Source: Planctomycetia bacterium (GTDB lineage Bacteria; Planctomycetota; Planctomycetia; Pirellulales; Thermoguttaceae). Taken from it: a DNA stretch of 37,056 nt. Below the pieces are notes generated by a model. The model saw nothing but the letters and a program-made list of their open reading frames with translations. It was not told where the DNA came from and searched no databases. How positions within the stretch are numbered: the first letter of the stretch is position 1; every line of letters starts with the position of its first letter. Positions 25,672 through 34,940 of this stretch are shown here, one piece after another. The translations under genes were made by a program, and so were the position numbers. Where the stretch lies: positions 1-37,056 of the forward strand of contig JAUNSU010000029.1 in the NCBI GenBank assembly GCA_030539035.1, read 5' to 3'.

Positions 25672-26688
25672 ATGAACAAAAAACTTCGAAAAGCAGCGAT
25701 TTTGATCTTTTTACTTCTTCTTATTGCAGGAGCGATCGGGGCGTTTTCGGATCGGATCCGCTCGTTTTTCACTCCGCAGGATCGGCCGCTCACGCTGACC
25801 GGAAATGTCGACGATCGGCAAGTTAATCTCGCATTTCTTGTTTCTGAAAGAGTGGCCCGGATCCTGCCCGAAGAAGGGGATTCGGTCAAGAAGGGGGATC
25901 TGCTCGCGGCGCTGGAAACCGTTCGAATCGAAAACGAGATCACACGAGCCAAAGCGGCTGTTGATGTTGCCGCCGCCGCTTATGATAAAGCGGTCAACGG
26001 ATATCGGCCGGAAGAAATCGCGATGGCCGAAGCCGGAGTCCGAATCGTAAAGGCCCAGATCAAGGCGGCGGAAAACAAATTTCACCGGAATCGGGATCTC
26101 GCGACTCAAAGCGCAGTTTCCAAACAGGATGCCGACGATGCGGAAGCGAACTATCAAATGCTCCTTGCGGAACTCGACGCAGCGAAAGAGAATCTGAAGA
26201 AGATGAACGCGGGGACCCGATCGGAAGATGTCGCCGCCGCACGCGCCAATCTTGATCAGGCAAAAGCTGCGCTGGCCATTGCCCAACAGCATCTTGCCGA
26301 TACCAAACTTTGTGCTCCCTGTGATGGGATCATTCGAAGCCGGATTCTTGAGCCGGGCGAAATGGCCTCTCCGCAGATCACTGCGCTGGAGCTTGCTGTG
26401 GTTTCTCCAAAATGGATCCGGGTCTATCTCTCCGAGCCCCTTCTTCCGAAGATCAAGCCGGGCGATAAAGCGGTGATTACTCTGGACGGTTTGCCGGAAA
26501 AAACGTTCGACGGCTGGATCGGATTCATTTCCCCGAACGCCGAATTTACTCCGAAAAATGTGGAGACGAAAGAACTTCGAACCTCACTGGTCTATGAAGT
26601 GCGCGTCTATCTCAATGATCCGGACAATGTGTTTAAACTGGGAAGTCCTGCGGTTGTTTCTTTTCCGGAGATCATGGTGCGCGAATGA
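25672..26688 (+). CDS. HlyD-family membrane fusion protein of an ABC exporter (YbhG-like)
   Basis: A 338-aa periplasmic adaptor, anchored by one N-terminal hydrophobic segment (about 8-27). The biotinyl/lipoyl-like half-motif VARILPEEGDSVKKGDLLAALE comes first, followed by a long alpha-hairpin region (about 85-200) with heptad-like Ala/Lys/Glu repeats. The second half-motif is APCDGIIRSRILEPGEM, and a beta-barrel domain with KPGDKAVITLDGLPEKTFDGW completes it. The start is ATG 25672 with GGAG seven bases upstream; longer in-frame starts have poor context. Its stop overlaps the ATPase start by four bases. Substrate unknown. Confidence 0.88.
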   Translation: MNKKLRKAAILIFLLLLIAGAIGAFSDRIRSFFTPQDRPLTLTGNVDDRQVNLAFLVSERVARILPEEGDSVKKGDLLAALETVRIENEITRAKAAVDVAAAAYDKAVNGYRPEEIAMAEAGVRIVKAQIKAAENKFHRNRDLATQSAVSKQDADDAEANYQMLLAELDAAKENLKKMNAGTRSEDVAAARANLDQAKAALAIAQQHLADTKLCAPCDGIIRSRILEPGEMASPQITALELAVVSPKWIRVYLSEPLLPKIKPGDKAVITLDGLPEKTFDGWIGFISPNAEFTPKNVETKELRTSLVYEVRVYLNDPDNVFKLGSPAVVSFPEIMVRE

Positions 26689-28262
26689 ATATCGTCGAAT
26701 GTCGGAATCTTACAAAAGATTTTCGGGAGCAGGGCCGGATCTTTCATGCACTGAACCGAATTACCTTTGAGCTGGAGCCGGGCAAAATTTACGGACTGCT
26801 CGGACCGGACGGAGCGGGAAAAACGACGCTCATGCGCTGTCTTACCGGACTCTATCGTCCGACCTCCGGAACGATCTCGGTCCTCGGACTGGATCTCGCC
26901 AAACAGACGGCCGATGTTCAGGATCAAATCGGATACATGCCGCAAAAATTCGGCCTTTATGAAAATATGTCCGTAATGGAGAATCTCCGTCTTTACGCGG
27001 ATCTTCACGCGGTTTCCAAAAAAGAAAGAGAAGATCGGTTTCCGCGTTTGCTGGAGATGACCAATCTTGCGTCTTTTACAGATCGAAGAGCGGGCAAGCT
27101 TTCCGGCGGAATGAAGCAGAAGCTCGCGCTGGCCGCCGCTCTGGTTTCCCGTCCCCGGCTCATGCTGCTTGATGAACCTTCGGTGGGAGTCGATGTTCTC
27201 TCGCGGCATGAACTCTGGTCGATCCTCCGCGATCTTGTCGATCATGAAGAGACGACCGTGCTGGCAAGTACCGCGTATATGGACGAAGCGGACTTCTGCG
27301 ATCGGACTCTTGTCCTTTTTGAAGGGGAACTGCGGGCCGATGAACCGCCGAAATCGATTCGGAATCGCGCAAAACCATTCCGTAAGGACCCCGCGTTCGA
27401 AGAAGGATTTCAGGTTCTGCTGACCGGATCGGTTCTTCCGGAACTGAAGCGGAAAAAACCGCCTGTTCCCGATGCACCGATCATGGTGCGCGCCGAACAT
27501 CTGGACAAACGGTTCGGATCGTTTACCGCAGTCGGCGATCTCAGTTTTGATGTGCGGCGAGGAGAGATCTTCGGACTTCTCGGCGCCAATGGGGCGGGAA
27601 AAACGACGACCTTTCGAATGCTCTGCGGATTAAGTACATCCGACGGCGGAACGATCGAAATCGCAGGAACGAATCTCGAAAAAGATGTTCATCGGGTTTG
27701 GCATCAGATCGGATACGTCGCGCAGAAATTTTCTCTTTACGCCGATCTTACCGTTCGCCAGAATCTCTCTTTTTTCGGCGGTGTTTACGGATTGAAAAAG
27801 GATCGGCTTGATGATCGGATCGAATGGGGACTCGACTCGTTCGATCTTCGGGATTCGGCCGATCGCGTTGCCGGAAAACTGCCGCTCGGATATAAACAGC
27901 GGTTAAGCATGGTCTGTGCGCTTTTGCATGATCCGCCGATCCTTTTCCTGGATGAAGCGACCTCCGGCGCGGATCCGATGACCCGGCATGAATTCTGGAA
28001 AAAGATCATGGATCTTGCCGATTCCGGCGTTGCTGTGATCATTACGACCCATTTTCTGGATGAGGCCCGATACTGCGATCGAATGGTGATCATGCAGGAC
28101 GGCCGGGAAGCGGCGGCCGGGACTGCCGGCGAGATCATCCGGCAAGGAGGAAACGCTCCGACCCTGGAAGAAGCGTTCGTTCGAATCATTCGGGAAAAGA
28201 GAACCGGATCCAAAGCGGAAACGCCTGATGCGGATCCCGATCCGGGGAGGATACGATTATGA
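26685..28262 (+). CDS. ABC transporter ATPase with two nucleotide-binding domains (YbhF-like)
   Basis: A 525-aa fused ATPase. In domain 1, Walker A is GPDGAGKTT (40-48), the signature is LSGGMKQKLALAAAL and Walker B is LMLLDEPSVGVD. In domain 2 (from about residue 265), Walker A is GANGAGKTTT, the signature is the divergent LPLGYKQRLSM and Walker B is ILFLDEATSGAD. The H-loops are present as STAYMDEADF (His replaced by Ala) and TTHFLDEARY. The LPLGYKQ form and the two-domain layout fit YbhF of the YbhGFSR drug and cation exporter. ATGA overlaps join it to both neighbours. Confidence 0.92.
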   Translation: MNIVECRNLTKDFREQGRIFHALNRITFELEPGKIYGLLGPDGAGKTTLMRCLTGLYRPTSGTISVLGLDLAKQTADVQDQIGYMPQKFGLYENMSVMENLRLYADLHAVSKKEREDRFPRLLEMTNLASFTDRRAGKLSGGMKQKLALAAALVSRPRLMLLDEPSVGVDVLSRHELWSILRDLVDHEETTVLASTAYMDEADFCDRTLVLFEGELRADEPPKSIRNRAKPFRKDPAFEEGFQVLLTGSVLPELKRKKPPVPDAPIMVRAEHLDKRFGSFTAVGDLSFDVRRGEIFGLLGANGAGKTTTFRMLCGLSTSDGGTIEIAGTNLEKDVHRVWHQIGYVAQKFSLYADLTVRQNLSFFGGVYGLKKDRLDDRIEWGLDSFDLRDSADRVAGKLPLGYKQRLSMVCALLHDPPILFLDEATSGADPMTRHEFWKKIMDLADSGVAVIITTHFLDEARYCDRMVIMQDGREAAAGTAGEIIRQGGNAPTLEEAFVRIIREKRTGSKAETPDADPDPGRIRL

Positions 28263-29383
28263 GTCTTTTCCGGCTTCGTGTTCTGATCATTAAGGAAGCC
28301 AAGCAGCTTTTGCGCGATCCGTACAGTATTCTGCTCGGTATTCTTCTTCCCATTGTTCTGCTTCTGGTCTGCGGATATGGAATGTCCACCGACATCCGGC
28401 ATATCGGACTTGCGATTGTCGTTCCGGAAGGATCGGAATACGCGAAAAAGATCGCGGCGAAATTCGAGGCCTCGGAATACTTCGATGTTGTGATCGTTCA
28501 TGATACCCGATCGGGCGAAAAACTTGTTCAGGATCATAAATCGGACGCCTGTCTTTTTCTTCCCCGGCATTTTTCTGAAAAGATGCAGACGGGCGGTCTG
28601 GAGGTTCTGATCGCTGTGAACGCGTCGAATCCCTCTCTTGCCTATACAAAAGAAAGCTATATAAAAGGCGTCCTCGCATCCGGAACGATGCAGATCCTTA
28701 GAGAATCAGGATACGGATCCGCGGCGGGCAGTCTCTCCTTCGATCTGAAGCCGCGTCTCTGGTTCAACGATGCCAATGTAAGCGCGTTTACCCTGATCCC
28801 GGGAATTATCGTGATCATAATGACCATGATCGGCGCTCTGCTCACCTCCATGGTAATGGCCCGGGAATACGAACAGGGCAATCTGGAGAGTATGTTCATT
28901 ACACCGATGAAAAGTACCGAGATCCTTCTTGCGAAAACGGTCAATAATTTCGTGCTCGGGATCATCGGACTTGCCGTTTCTCTCTTCATGGCCCATTTCC
29001 TTTTTCATGTGCCGATTCGATCAAGCTGGTATGTGATCCCGTTCGGATCGAGTGTTTTTCTGATCATGTCGCTGAGTATCGGACTTTTGATCTCCAGTAT
29101 TACGAAGAATCAGTTTATCGCGGTGGAGATCGCAGCGGTTACCGCGTTCCTTCCCTCCTTTCTTCTTTCCGGATTTCTCTTTGAGATCAAGAGCATGCCG
29201 ATGATTCTGCAATGGATCACGGTTTTTGTTCCGGCCCGATATTATGTCGATTTTTTGCAAACGGCATTTCTGGTCGGCGATGTCTGGCCGAATATCATTA
29301 AGAATATTTCGATCCTTGCCCTGTTCGCGCTCATTTTTATGATCCTCGCGAAATGGAAAAATCCGAAACATCTGGAGTCCTGA
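28259..29383 (+). CDS. ABC-2 type permease (YbhS-like)
   Basis: A 374-aa membrane protein of the ABC-2 permease family. One TM helix at about 22-42 follows a short cytoplasmic KEAKQLLRDPYS segment. A large extracytoplasmic domain (about 45-180) precedes five further TM helices. MVMAREYEQGNLESMFITPMKSTEILLAK is the family coupling helix region (shown here in two parts: MVMAREYEQGNLESM and FITPMKSTEILLAK). It starts by overlapping the ATPase stop and is followed three bases later by a paralogous permease. Together they would form the heterodimeric membrane channel. Confidence 0.9.
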   Translation: MSLFRLRVLIIKEAKQLLRDPYSILLGILLPIVLLLVCGYGMSTDIRHIGLAIVVPEGSEYAKKIAAKFEASEYFDVVIVHDTRSGEKLVQDHKSDACLFLPRHFSEKMQTGGLEVLIAVNASNPSLAYTKESYIKGVLASGTMQILRESGYGSAAGSLSFDLKPRLWFNDANVSAFTLIPGIIVIIMTMIGALLTSMVMAREYEQGNLESMFITPMKSTEILLAKTVNNFVLGIIGLAVSLFMAHFLFHVPIRSSWYVIPFGSSVFLIMSLSIGLLISSITKNQFIAVEIAAVTAFLPSFLLSGFLFEIKSMPMILQWITVFVPARYYVDFLQTAFLVGDVWPNIIKNISILALFALIFMILAKWKNPKHLES

Positions 29384-29386
29384 ATC

Positions 29387-30502
29387 ATGCGACTTTGGGG
29401 AATACTGAAAAAAGAACTGATCCAGCTGATCAAGAATCCGAAGATGCGGATGACACTGCTCGTCCCTCCGATGATGCAGCTGATCATGCTCGGATACGCG
29501 GCGACACTGGAATTAAAACAGGTCGATCTCGGAATACTGGATCATTCGCGATCGGCGGCTTCCAGGGAATTAACAGCCCGATTCGCGGGAAGTCCGACTT
29601 TTCATCTTCATCCGCCTCTTGCAAGTGAAAAGGAGATGGGCGAAAAGATCGGACGGCGAACGATTAAAACGGCGCTGGTCTTTCCGGAAAATTTCGAAAA
29701 GGCGATTCAGGGAAGAAAACGGCCGGAAGTTCAGGTGATTGTCGATGGACGGTCCGCCGGAAGTGCCGGACTGGCAAACGCTTATATTCAGAATATCGTT
29801 TCCGGCTTCTTTATGGAGAAGATCGGATCGGAGAACGGAACAGGGATGGCCGGCGGGCCGGAGATCCGGTCCCGTGCCTGGTTCAATCCGAATTACGACG
29901 CGCGTCTTTTTATGGTGCCCGCCGTATTGGCAATGATCGCCCTGATCGATATGATCCTTCTCAACGCGCTTTCCATGTCGAAAGAACGGGAAGAGGGGAC
30001 CTTTGATCAGCTTCGGCTTACTCCGGCGGCGACCTGGGAGATCTTGACCGCGAAAGGGCTCGCCGCTGTTTTTGTCGGAAGTCTTCAGCTCGCGATGGGC
30101 TTGATCGTGGTTCGGTACTGGTTCGGGGTTCCTTTGATGAGTTCCGGATTTCTGCTTGCCGGACTTCTCCTTTCCTTTCTTTTCGCATCGATGGGGATCG
30201 GACTTTTGGTATCCGTATTGAGCCGGAATCTTCAGCAGTCGATTTTGGGTGCATTTGTTGTGATCATGCCGTTTGCGATGCTTTCGGGCTTGAGCACGCC
30301 TGCGGAATCAATGCCGGATCTGTTTCAGACGCTTTCACTGGCCAATCCTTTGCGACATGGAGTGAGTGCACTTCCCCGGATCTTTCTTGAGGGAACGACT
30401 TTCGGGGAACTTCGCTGGTCCTTCTTTTTTCTTTGGGGAATCGCCGCCGTCTGTTTTGGACTGGCCTGTCTGATCTTTCATCGCCAGCGGCAGGGCGGAT
30501 AA
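29387..30502 (+). CDS. ABC-2 type permease (YbhR-like)
   Basis: A 371-aa paralogue of the preceding permease with the same layout: TM1 at about 22-40 after LKKELIQLIKNPKMR, an extracytoplasmic domain (about 45-170), and a five-helix C-terminal part. SMSKEREEGTFDQLRLTPAATWEI is the coupling region (core EREEGTFDQLRLTP). The last helices contain SGLSTPAESMPDLFQ and ANPLRHGVSALPRIFLEG. Last gene of the exporter operon; the repeat-rich intergenic region begins after its stop. Confidence 0.9.
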   Translation: MRLWGILKKELIQLIKNPKMRMTLLVPPMMQLIMLGYAATLELKQVDLGILDHSRSAASRELTARFAGSPTFHLHPPLASEKEMGEKIGRRTIKTALVFPENFEKAIQGRKRPEVQVIVDGRSAGSAGLANAYIQNIVSGFFMEKIGSENGTGMAGGPEIRSRAWFNPNYDARLFMVPAVLAMIALIDMILLNALSMSKEREEGTFDQLRLTPAATWEILTAKGLAAVFVGSLQLAMGLIVVRYWFGVPLMSSGFLLAGLLLSFLFASMGIGLLVSVLSRNLQQSILGAFVVIMPFAMLSGLSTPAESMPDLFQTLSLANPLRHGVSALPRIFLEGTTFGELRWSFFFLWGIAAVCFGLACLIFHRQRQGG

Positions 30503-30918
30503 ATCATCACTCTTCGAAACGTGGATTCTTTAATGGGTGATTATTTCTATTAACCCGGAGACTGCTGATTCCGGCGTTATTTTTTATCGCGCAGCGGCGC
30601 AGCGGACGCGGAGGGATCTTTTGAAATGCCGGGCCTGTTAAAGATTATTACTCTTCACTTCCCAGCGGCGAAGCCGCATACGGAGGGCGTCATCTTGGCC
30701 GCCCCGAGCGATGTGAATTTTCTAAAATCACGGTGATTCGAACCACGGATAAACGCGGATCACTATAGTTCCATCTGTCTCAGTCGTCCCAGAAGTCCCA
30801 GTTCCCTTTTTGAAACCACGGATGGGCTATTGATTAGTGATTAGCGGGGCCGTCCCGAGCGATGCAAGTTCCCTAAAAATGTTGCGGGATCTTATCGGAT
30901 AAACACAAATAATCACGA
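30503..30918. repeat. Mosaic of short intergenic repeats left of the 218-bp array
   Basis: No gene. It holds GCGCAGCG words in tandem (about 30589-30610), a GCGGC-GAA-GCCGC hairpin near 30664, two copies of a GGCCG-CCCGAGCGATG block (about 30699 and 30850), CCACGGAT words (about 30741 and 30820), and GTCCCA words at 9-bp spacing (about 30787-30805). Several of these reappear in inverted orientation at 31484-31678. Confidence 0.65.
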
Positions 30919-31483
30919 TATTATTTCACCCGGTTGGAATTACCAATAAACGGCGCCCGAAGTTGGGATACTGCCAATGAAGAGAGCGACCAACGGAAGC
31001 GGGTCCTTGGCAACCGCGCGGAAGCGCGAACTGGGAGCGGCGCCTCGCCGCCCGGGCTGGAATGCGCTGGGCTTTCAGCCCGCAGGATTCGGGAACAATA
31101 TCGAAAACCGATCATTGGTATTTGGCCGAAAGACCGTATTATTTCACCCGGTTGGAATTACCAATAAACGGCGCCCGAAGTTGGGATACTGCCAATGAAG
31201 AGAGCGACCAACGGAAGCGGGTCCTTGGCAACCGCGCGGAAGCGCGAACTGGGAGCGGCGCCTCGCCGCCCGGGCTGGAATGCGCTGGGCTTTCAGCCCG
31301 CAGGATTCGGGAACAATATCGAAAACCGATCATTGGTATTTGGCCGAAAGACCGTATTATTTCACCCGGTTGGAATTACCAATAAACGGCGCCCGAAGTT
31401 GGGATACTGCCAATGAAGAGAGCGACCAACGGAAGCGGGTCCTTGGCAACCGCGCGGAAGCGCGAACTGGGAGCGGCGCCTCG
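30919..31483. repeat. 218-bp tandem repeat, 2.6 copies
   Basis: Unit copies are 30919-31136 and 31137-31354, identical by eye over all 218 bases, plus a truncated third copy at 31355-31483 (129 bp). Each full unit contains TACCAAT near the start and ATTGGTA near the end, and GC-rich hairpins such as GGGCT-TTC-AGCCC. The unit length is not a multiple of three and the encoded frames differ from copy to copy, so it is not coding. There are no spacer-like unique segments, so it is not a CRISPR. Confidence 0.93.
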
Positions 31484-31678
31484 TCGCTAATCACAATTTC
31501 CCTAATTCCGTTCGCTTTGCTCACTCCATTACGGGCTTGCGGGCGTAATAAAACACACTCTTTTTTCTAAGGCCCATCCGTGTATATCCGTGTTTATCCG
31601 TGGTTTCAAAAAAAAGGCTGGGACTTTTGGGACAACTGGGACTATAGGGGAGCCCCTTCGGCTTCGCCGGGGCCCTCG
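31484..31678. repeat. Mosaic of short intergenic repeats right of the 218-bp array
   Basis: No gene. It holds ATCCGTG words at 10-bp period (about 31574-31602) followed by GTTTC, TGGGAC words at 9-bp period (about 31618-31642), a CCCC...GGGG hairpin near 31651-31670, and GCTAATCAC at both ends. These are the reverse complement of blocks left of the tandem array, so the array lies between inverted mosaics. Confidence 0.65.
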
Positions 31679-33670
31679 CTAATCACTTTCTTCTTCTGTT
31701 TTTTCTTTATCGACGATGATCACATTATCGCCGAAATCGAGATCTTCTTCCTCAATCGGTTTTCCGGATTCATCAAACTTGACATCGGCAGTCGCTGTTT
31801 TTTTCTTCGCGACTTCAAAAAGATCCAGATAGATCTTACCGCTGTCGGCCGATCGGATCGATCCGAGCGCACTGGCAACTTCATTCAAATAGCGAAGGAA
31901 AAGCGTTCGGCGCTCCCCTTCCTGCTTGACCCGATCCCGGCGCTTTAAAAACATTCCCAGTTTGCGCCCGACCATTTGAAGTCCAAGCCGAAGTTCCTTC
32001 TGGATCTCCGGATAAGATGCGATCGCCTCTTTCGATTCACTCGTAAAAGGAACCCAAACACTTGCCAAATGGACCATGATCGTGATCGGTCCGCGCGGAA
32101 GCTGATTCTTCGTCTGCGAAAGTCCGTATGAACGCCAGTTCATCTGCATGATCGATTGCGTGATCAGACATGCGCCCGCCTGAAATTGCAAAGGGACCCG
32201 ATTCGCGTACCGGTAAACACTCATCGATTGCCCTTCCGCAAGATTCAAGGTTCGCAGCGATTCCAAAAGCGCTTCGAACTCCTTCGGCGACATCTTTGCG
32301 GGAGAGACCCTTGGCCGGACTTTCGCGTTTTTGATCAGTTTATCTGCGCCGTCGGATCCGATACCGTCGAAAGTGGAAGTAAGAAATTGACGAACAGTTC
32401 GGGCATCGCTTTCATCGACAAGTTCGCGGAGCGCTTCCCTGGTAACCTTTTGCGTTGACGGACCTCCTCCGTAAGCCAGTCCGACTTCGATCTGGAACGG
32501 ATTTCCCCGATAGACTGCCGGCGGACGGGTCGCGGCGACAAAGAACTCGCCGGGAACGACCTGATGAAGTCCGGCAAGGATCTTGTCCTCTCCGATCGGT
32601 GTAATGCAGTCGGTCGACGGCGGCGGGATCTTGGTTCCTTCAATCGCGTTGTAAAGAGCTTCGGCCTCTTCCTGCTGCAAGGATCGCGGATCGGTTCGAA
32701 CAGAGATCTTCGCCTTTTCGCAGATCTCACGGGCAACCGCCTTGCTGACCCGACTGAACGATTCCGTAAAGAATTTCATGAGATTCGGTTCCAGAGATTC
32801 CTGGAGCATATTCAGGAGACGGCCCAGCTCGACTCCGTAAGGATGCGGTTTGATCTCATGCGATTCCGGGGGAAGTTCGGATACAACGCGATTGTAAGTT
32901 AATTCCGAACCGTCCGGCGCGATATAATGAAAGGTCGCGTGCGGATTCGAGATCGCGGTCTGTTCGAGATATTCGTCGATACTTCCGCGTCCGCGCTGAT
33001 ACTTCGCTTCCAGTTCGATGGTAACCAGAGTTCCATGGGAGACTTCGGTCCATTCGATTCCCTGTTCGACGATGAACTTTCGGCCTTCATCGTTCGGCGC
33101 GATTTCTTCGCCTTCTCCGTCGCCGTTGAGAATATCGGGACGATTCAGTTTTGTATCCATGCGAAGGACGTAATAATGGGCGGGGCGGCGGGGCGAGATC
33201 TTGGAGACGATCTGAACCGGTTTTCCAGTGGTTAAAAGACCGTACATGCCCGCCGCGCTGATACCGATCCCCTGCTGTCCGCGGCTCATGCGGAGCCGGT
33301 GGAATTTGGATCCGTAAAGAAGTTTGCCGAAGATCAAAGGAATCTGTTTTTTAATGATGCCCGGCCCGTTGTCCTGAATTCCGACGCGGCACCGTTTTTC
33401 CCCGGTCTCTTCGACATGGATCCAGATCTCCGGAAGGATCCCGGCCTCTTCACAGGCGTCGAGAGAGTTGTCGACCGCCTCTTTAACGGTGGTTAAAAGT
33501 GCTTTTCGCACATTATCGAATCCGAGCAGATGGCGGTTTTTAGCGAAAAATTCGCTGACCGAGATCTCTTTTTGAGCGGTCGCCAAATCCTGAGCGGTTG
33601 CCCTTCGGCGCGGTTTGTCTGATTCCTTTGTATTTTCAGAAAGTGTCTCTTCCGTACTTGTGCTTGCCAT
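31679..33670 (-). CDS. top6B: DNA topoisomerase VI subunit B (GHKL ATPase)
   Basis: A 663-aa protein matching archaeal-type Top6B throughout. The GHKL motifs are [14 protein letters not shown] (N-box), DNGPGI (G1), and [21 protein letters not shown] (G2 region; core [14 protein letters not shown]). A helix-two-turn-helix region lies around [17 protein letters not shown], and the transducer domain has [10 protein letters not shown] and [15 protein letters not shown]. The C-terminal 40 residues are acidic. Start ATG 33670 is preferred (AAGGA six bases upstream) over ATG 33697, which has no Shine-Dalgarno. The catalytic A subunit (Spo11-like) is not on either side: repeats lie downstream and DUF1559 genes upstream. 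Topo VI is sporadic in bacteria. Confidence 0.94.
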   Translation of the reverse strand: MASTSTEETLSENTKESDKPRRRATAQDLATAQKEISVSEFFAKNRHLLGFDNVRKALLTTVKEAVDNSLDACEEAGILPEIWIHVEETGEKRCRVGIQDNGPGIIKKQIPLIFGKLLYGSKFHRLRMSRGQQGIGISAAGMYGLLTTGKPVQIVSKISPRRPAHYYVLRMDTKLNRPDILNGDGEGEEIAPNDEGRKFIVEQGIEWTEVSHGTLVTIELEAKYQRGRGSIDEYLEQTAISNPHATFHYIAPDGSELTYNRVVSELPPESHEIKPHPYGVELGRLLNMLQESLEPNLMKFFTESFSRVSKAVAREICEKAKISVRTDPRSLQQEEAEALYNAIEGTKIPPPSTDCITPIGEDKILAGLHQVVPGEFFVAATRPPAVYRGNPFQIEVGLAYGGGPSTQKVTREALRELVDESDARTVRQFLTSTFDGIGSDGADKLIKNAKVRPRVSPAKMSPKEFEALLESLRTLNLAEGQSMSVYRYANRVPLQFQAGACLITQSIMQMNWRSYGLSQTKNQLPRGPITIMVHLASVWVPFTSESKEAIASYPEIQKELRLGLQMVGRKLGMFLKRRDRVKQEGERRTLFLRYLNEVASALGSIRSADSGKIYLDLFEVAKKKTATADVKFDESGKPIEEEDLDFGDNVIIVDKEKTEEESD

Positions 33671-33758
33671 AAGTGATCCTTCATTCTCCGAGTCCATAAA
33701 ACGTTGGTAAACCTTTATTTTACCCGATTATTCCAAAATTCCAAAGGGGGTATAAAAA

Positions 33759-33793
33759 AATCGAACAGGATCTGTAAAAAATCCTGTTCGATT
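33759..33793 (-). terminator. Rho-independent terminator of the DUF1559 gene at 33870-34940
   Basis: Perfect 13-bp stem AATCGAACAGGAT / ATCCTGTTCGATT with a 9-base loop. On the minus strand the stem runs into seven T residues. It lies 77 bases after the DUF1559 stop and separates that gene from top6B. Confidence 0.88.
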
Positions 33794-33869
33794 CAAAGGA
33801 AACGTATGAAAATTTTAAGAAAGTGCAAAATTTACCCGAAGGCAAACGGGCAAATCCTGAATCGCGATC

Positions 33870-34940
33870 TTATTTTTCCAGATCGGTGATATTGAACTTG
33901 GAGCGGACTTTCGCTTTCTTGTCGTTCGGAATCATCGCCTGGCGGAAGACTTTCACGTCAACATCTTCGTTGATCGTCTTTGTGCTTCCATCAACCATCG
34001 CGATGGAGAAAGCGCCCGGATGGAACGAAGAAGGACGAGCGGTCGCCCAACTTTTGTGGGCCGTCAACTCTTTCGCGCATCCGTTCAGCTTCATCGGGGC
34101 GACACCAGACCAATCGGTAGCACTAAAACCGTTGGAGCAGGTTGCTATTGCGGCAACAGTGGTGTCTTCAAGATTTTCACAAGGACTTGTGGCTGAAGCA
34201 CCGGGAGTAAGAGCCGGGGAGGAAGAACTCGGATCGTAAAAGGTCACATCGCCATTGAAGTCGGTGGCGTAAGGATAGCAGAATCCGACCTGATATTCTT
34301 CGCTCGTCCAAATACTTCCAGCCTGAACGTTTTCGGAGATCAAAATCGTGTTGGTGGTTCCGTCAACGACATCGTCAATACTGAGGGCTTCTGCGCCATT
34401 TTCAACCCAAGTATCCGCAGCGGTTAAGTCATTCTTGCCGCCGTCATTGAACATACCGTAATATTTGGTGGTATCTCTTGCTTTGAAGGGGGTTCCAGTC
34501 AGTGCGCCATCATTGTATCCGCAGTTGGCGACATAGCTGACACTGTCTTTTTCCTGTCCGCCAATACTGGCGCAATGAAGGAAAGGAAGGGTTGCTTCAT
34601 CGTTAGCAGTAGTTGTGCTTTTTTTCCAAGCATCAACGATCTGAACACTTTCCATGTACGGAAGGAGCTGGAAGAGCCAACCCATATTTCCGCCGCCTTT
34701 CCAAGTCTGCCCTGCCTGATTGACGTCTTTGGTCAAGTTCAAACGGAATTGGGGGAACTTTTTCCTTGCGCTTTCATGATTGGCGCAAGCAAGAGCGATG
34801 TTTTTCTGGCTGTTGATGCAAGTGGTCCGACGGGCCGCTTCACGAGCCATCTGAACGGCGGGAAGTAAAAGGCCAACGAGCATACCAATGATCGCGATAA
34901 CGACCAGAAGCTCAATAAGAGTGAAACCGGTTTTTTTCAT
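33870..34940 (-). CDS. DUF1559 pseudopilin-like protein (H-X9-DG)
   Basis: A 356-aa protein with an almost ideal prepilin start: [20 protein letters not shown], so a six-residue leader would be cut before Phe by prepilin peptidase. LLPAVQMAREAARRTTC follows. The C-terminus has HPGAFSIAMVDGSTKTI, the H-X9-DG motif. It closely resembles the next gene (35292-36416), for example QKNIALA and ARKKFPQF, pointing to a tandem duplication. Start ATG with AAGGAG eight bases upstream. It has its own terminator. Function of the family is unsettled. Confidence 0.92.
   Translation of the reverse strand: MKKTGFTLIELLVVIAIIGMLVGLLLPAVQMAREAARRTTCINSQKNIALACANHESARKKFPQFRLNLTKDVNQAGQTWKGGGNMGWLFQLLPYMESVQIVDAWKKSTTTANDEATLPFLHCASIGGQEKDSVSYVANCGYNDGALTGTPFKARDTTKYYGMFNDGGKNDLTAADTWVENGAEALSIDDVVDGTTNTILISENVQAGSIWTSEEYQVGFCYPYATDFNGDVTFYDPSSSSPALTPGASATSPCENLEDTTVAAIATCSNGFSATDWSGVAPMKLNGCAKELTAHKSWATARPSSFHPGAFSIAMVDGSTKTINEDVDVKVFRQAMIPNDKKAKVRSKFNITDLEK

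Noticed and set aside
25473-25826. A 117-codon plus-strand frame upstream of the HlyD gene
   Set aside because: It overlaps the HlyD gene out of frame, shows no known domain and lies in the probable leader.
26607-27500. A 297-codon minus-strand frame opposite the ABC ATPase
   Set aside because: Antisense shadow; the ATPase motifs on the plus strand are unambiguous.
30921-31416. Repeated open frames inside the 218-bp array encoding identical short peptides
   Set aside because: The unit is not a multiple of three, the frames exist on both strands because of duplication, and no start signals precede them.
30919-31483. The tandem array as a CRISPR
   Set aside because: Units are 218 bp and fully identical with no variable spacers, and no cas genes are present.
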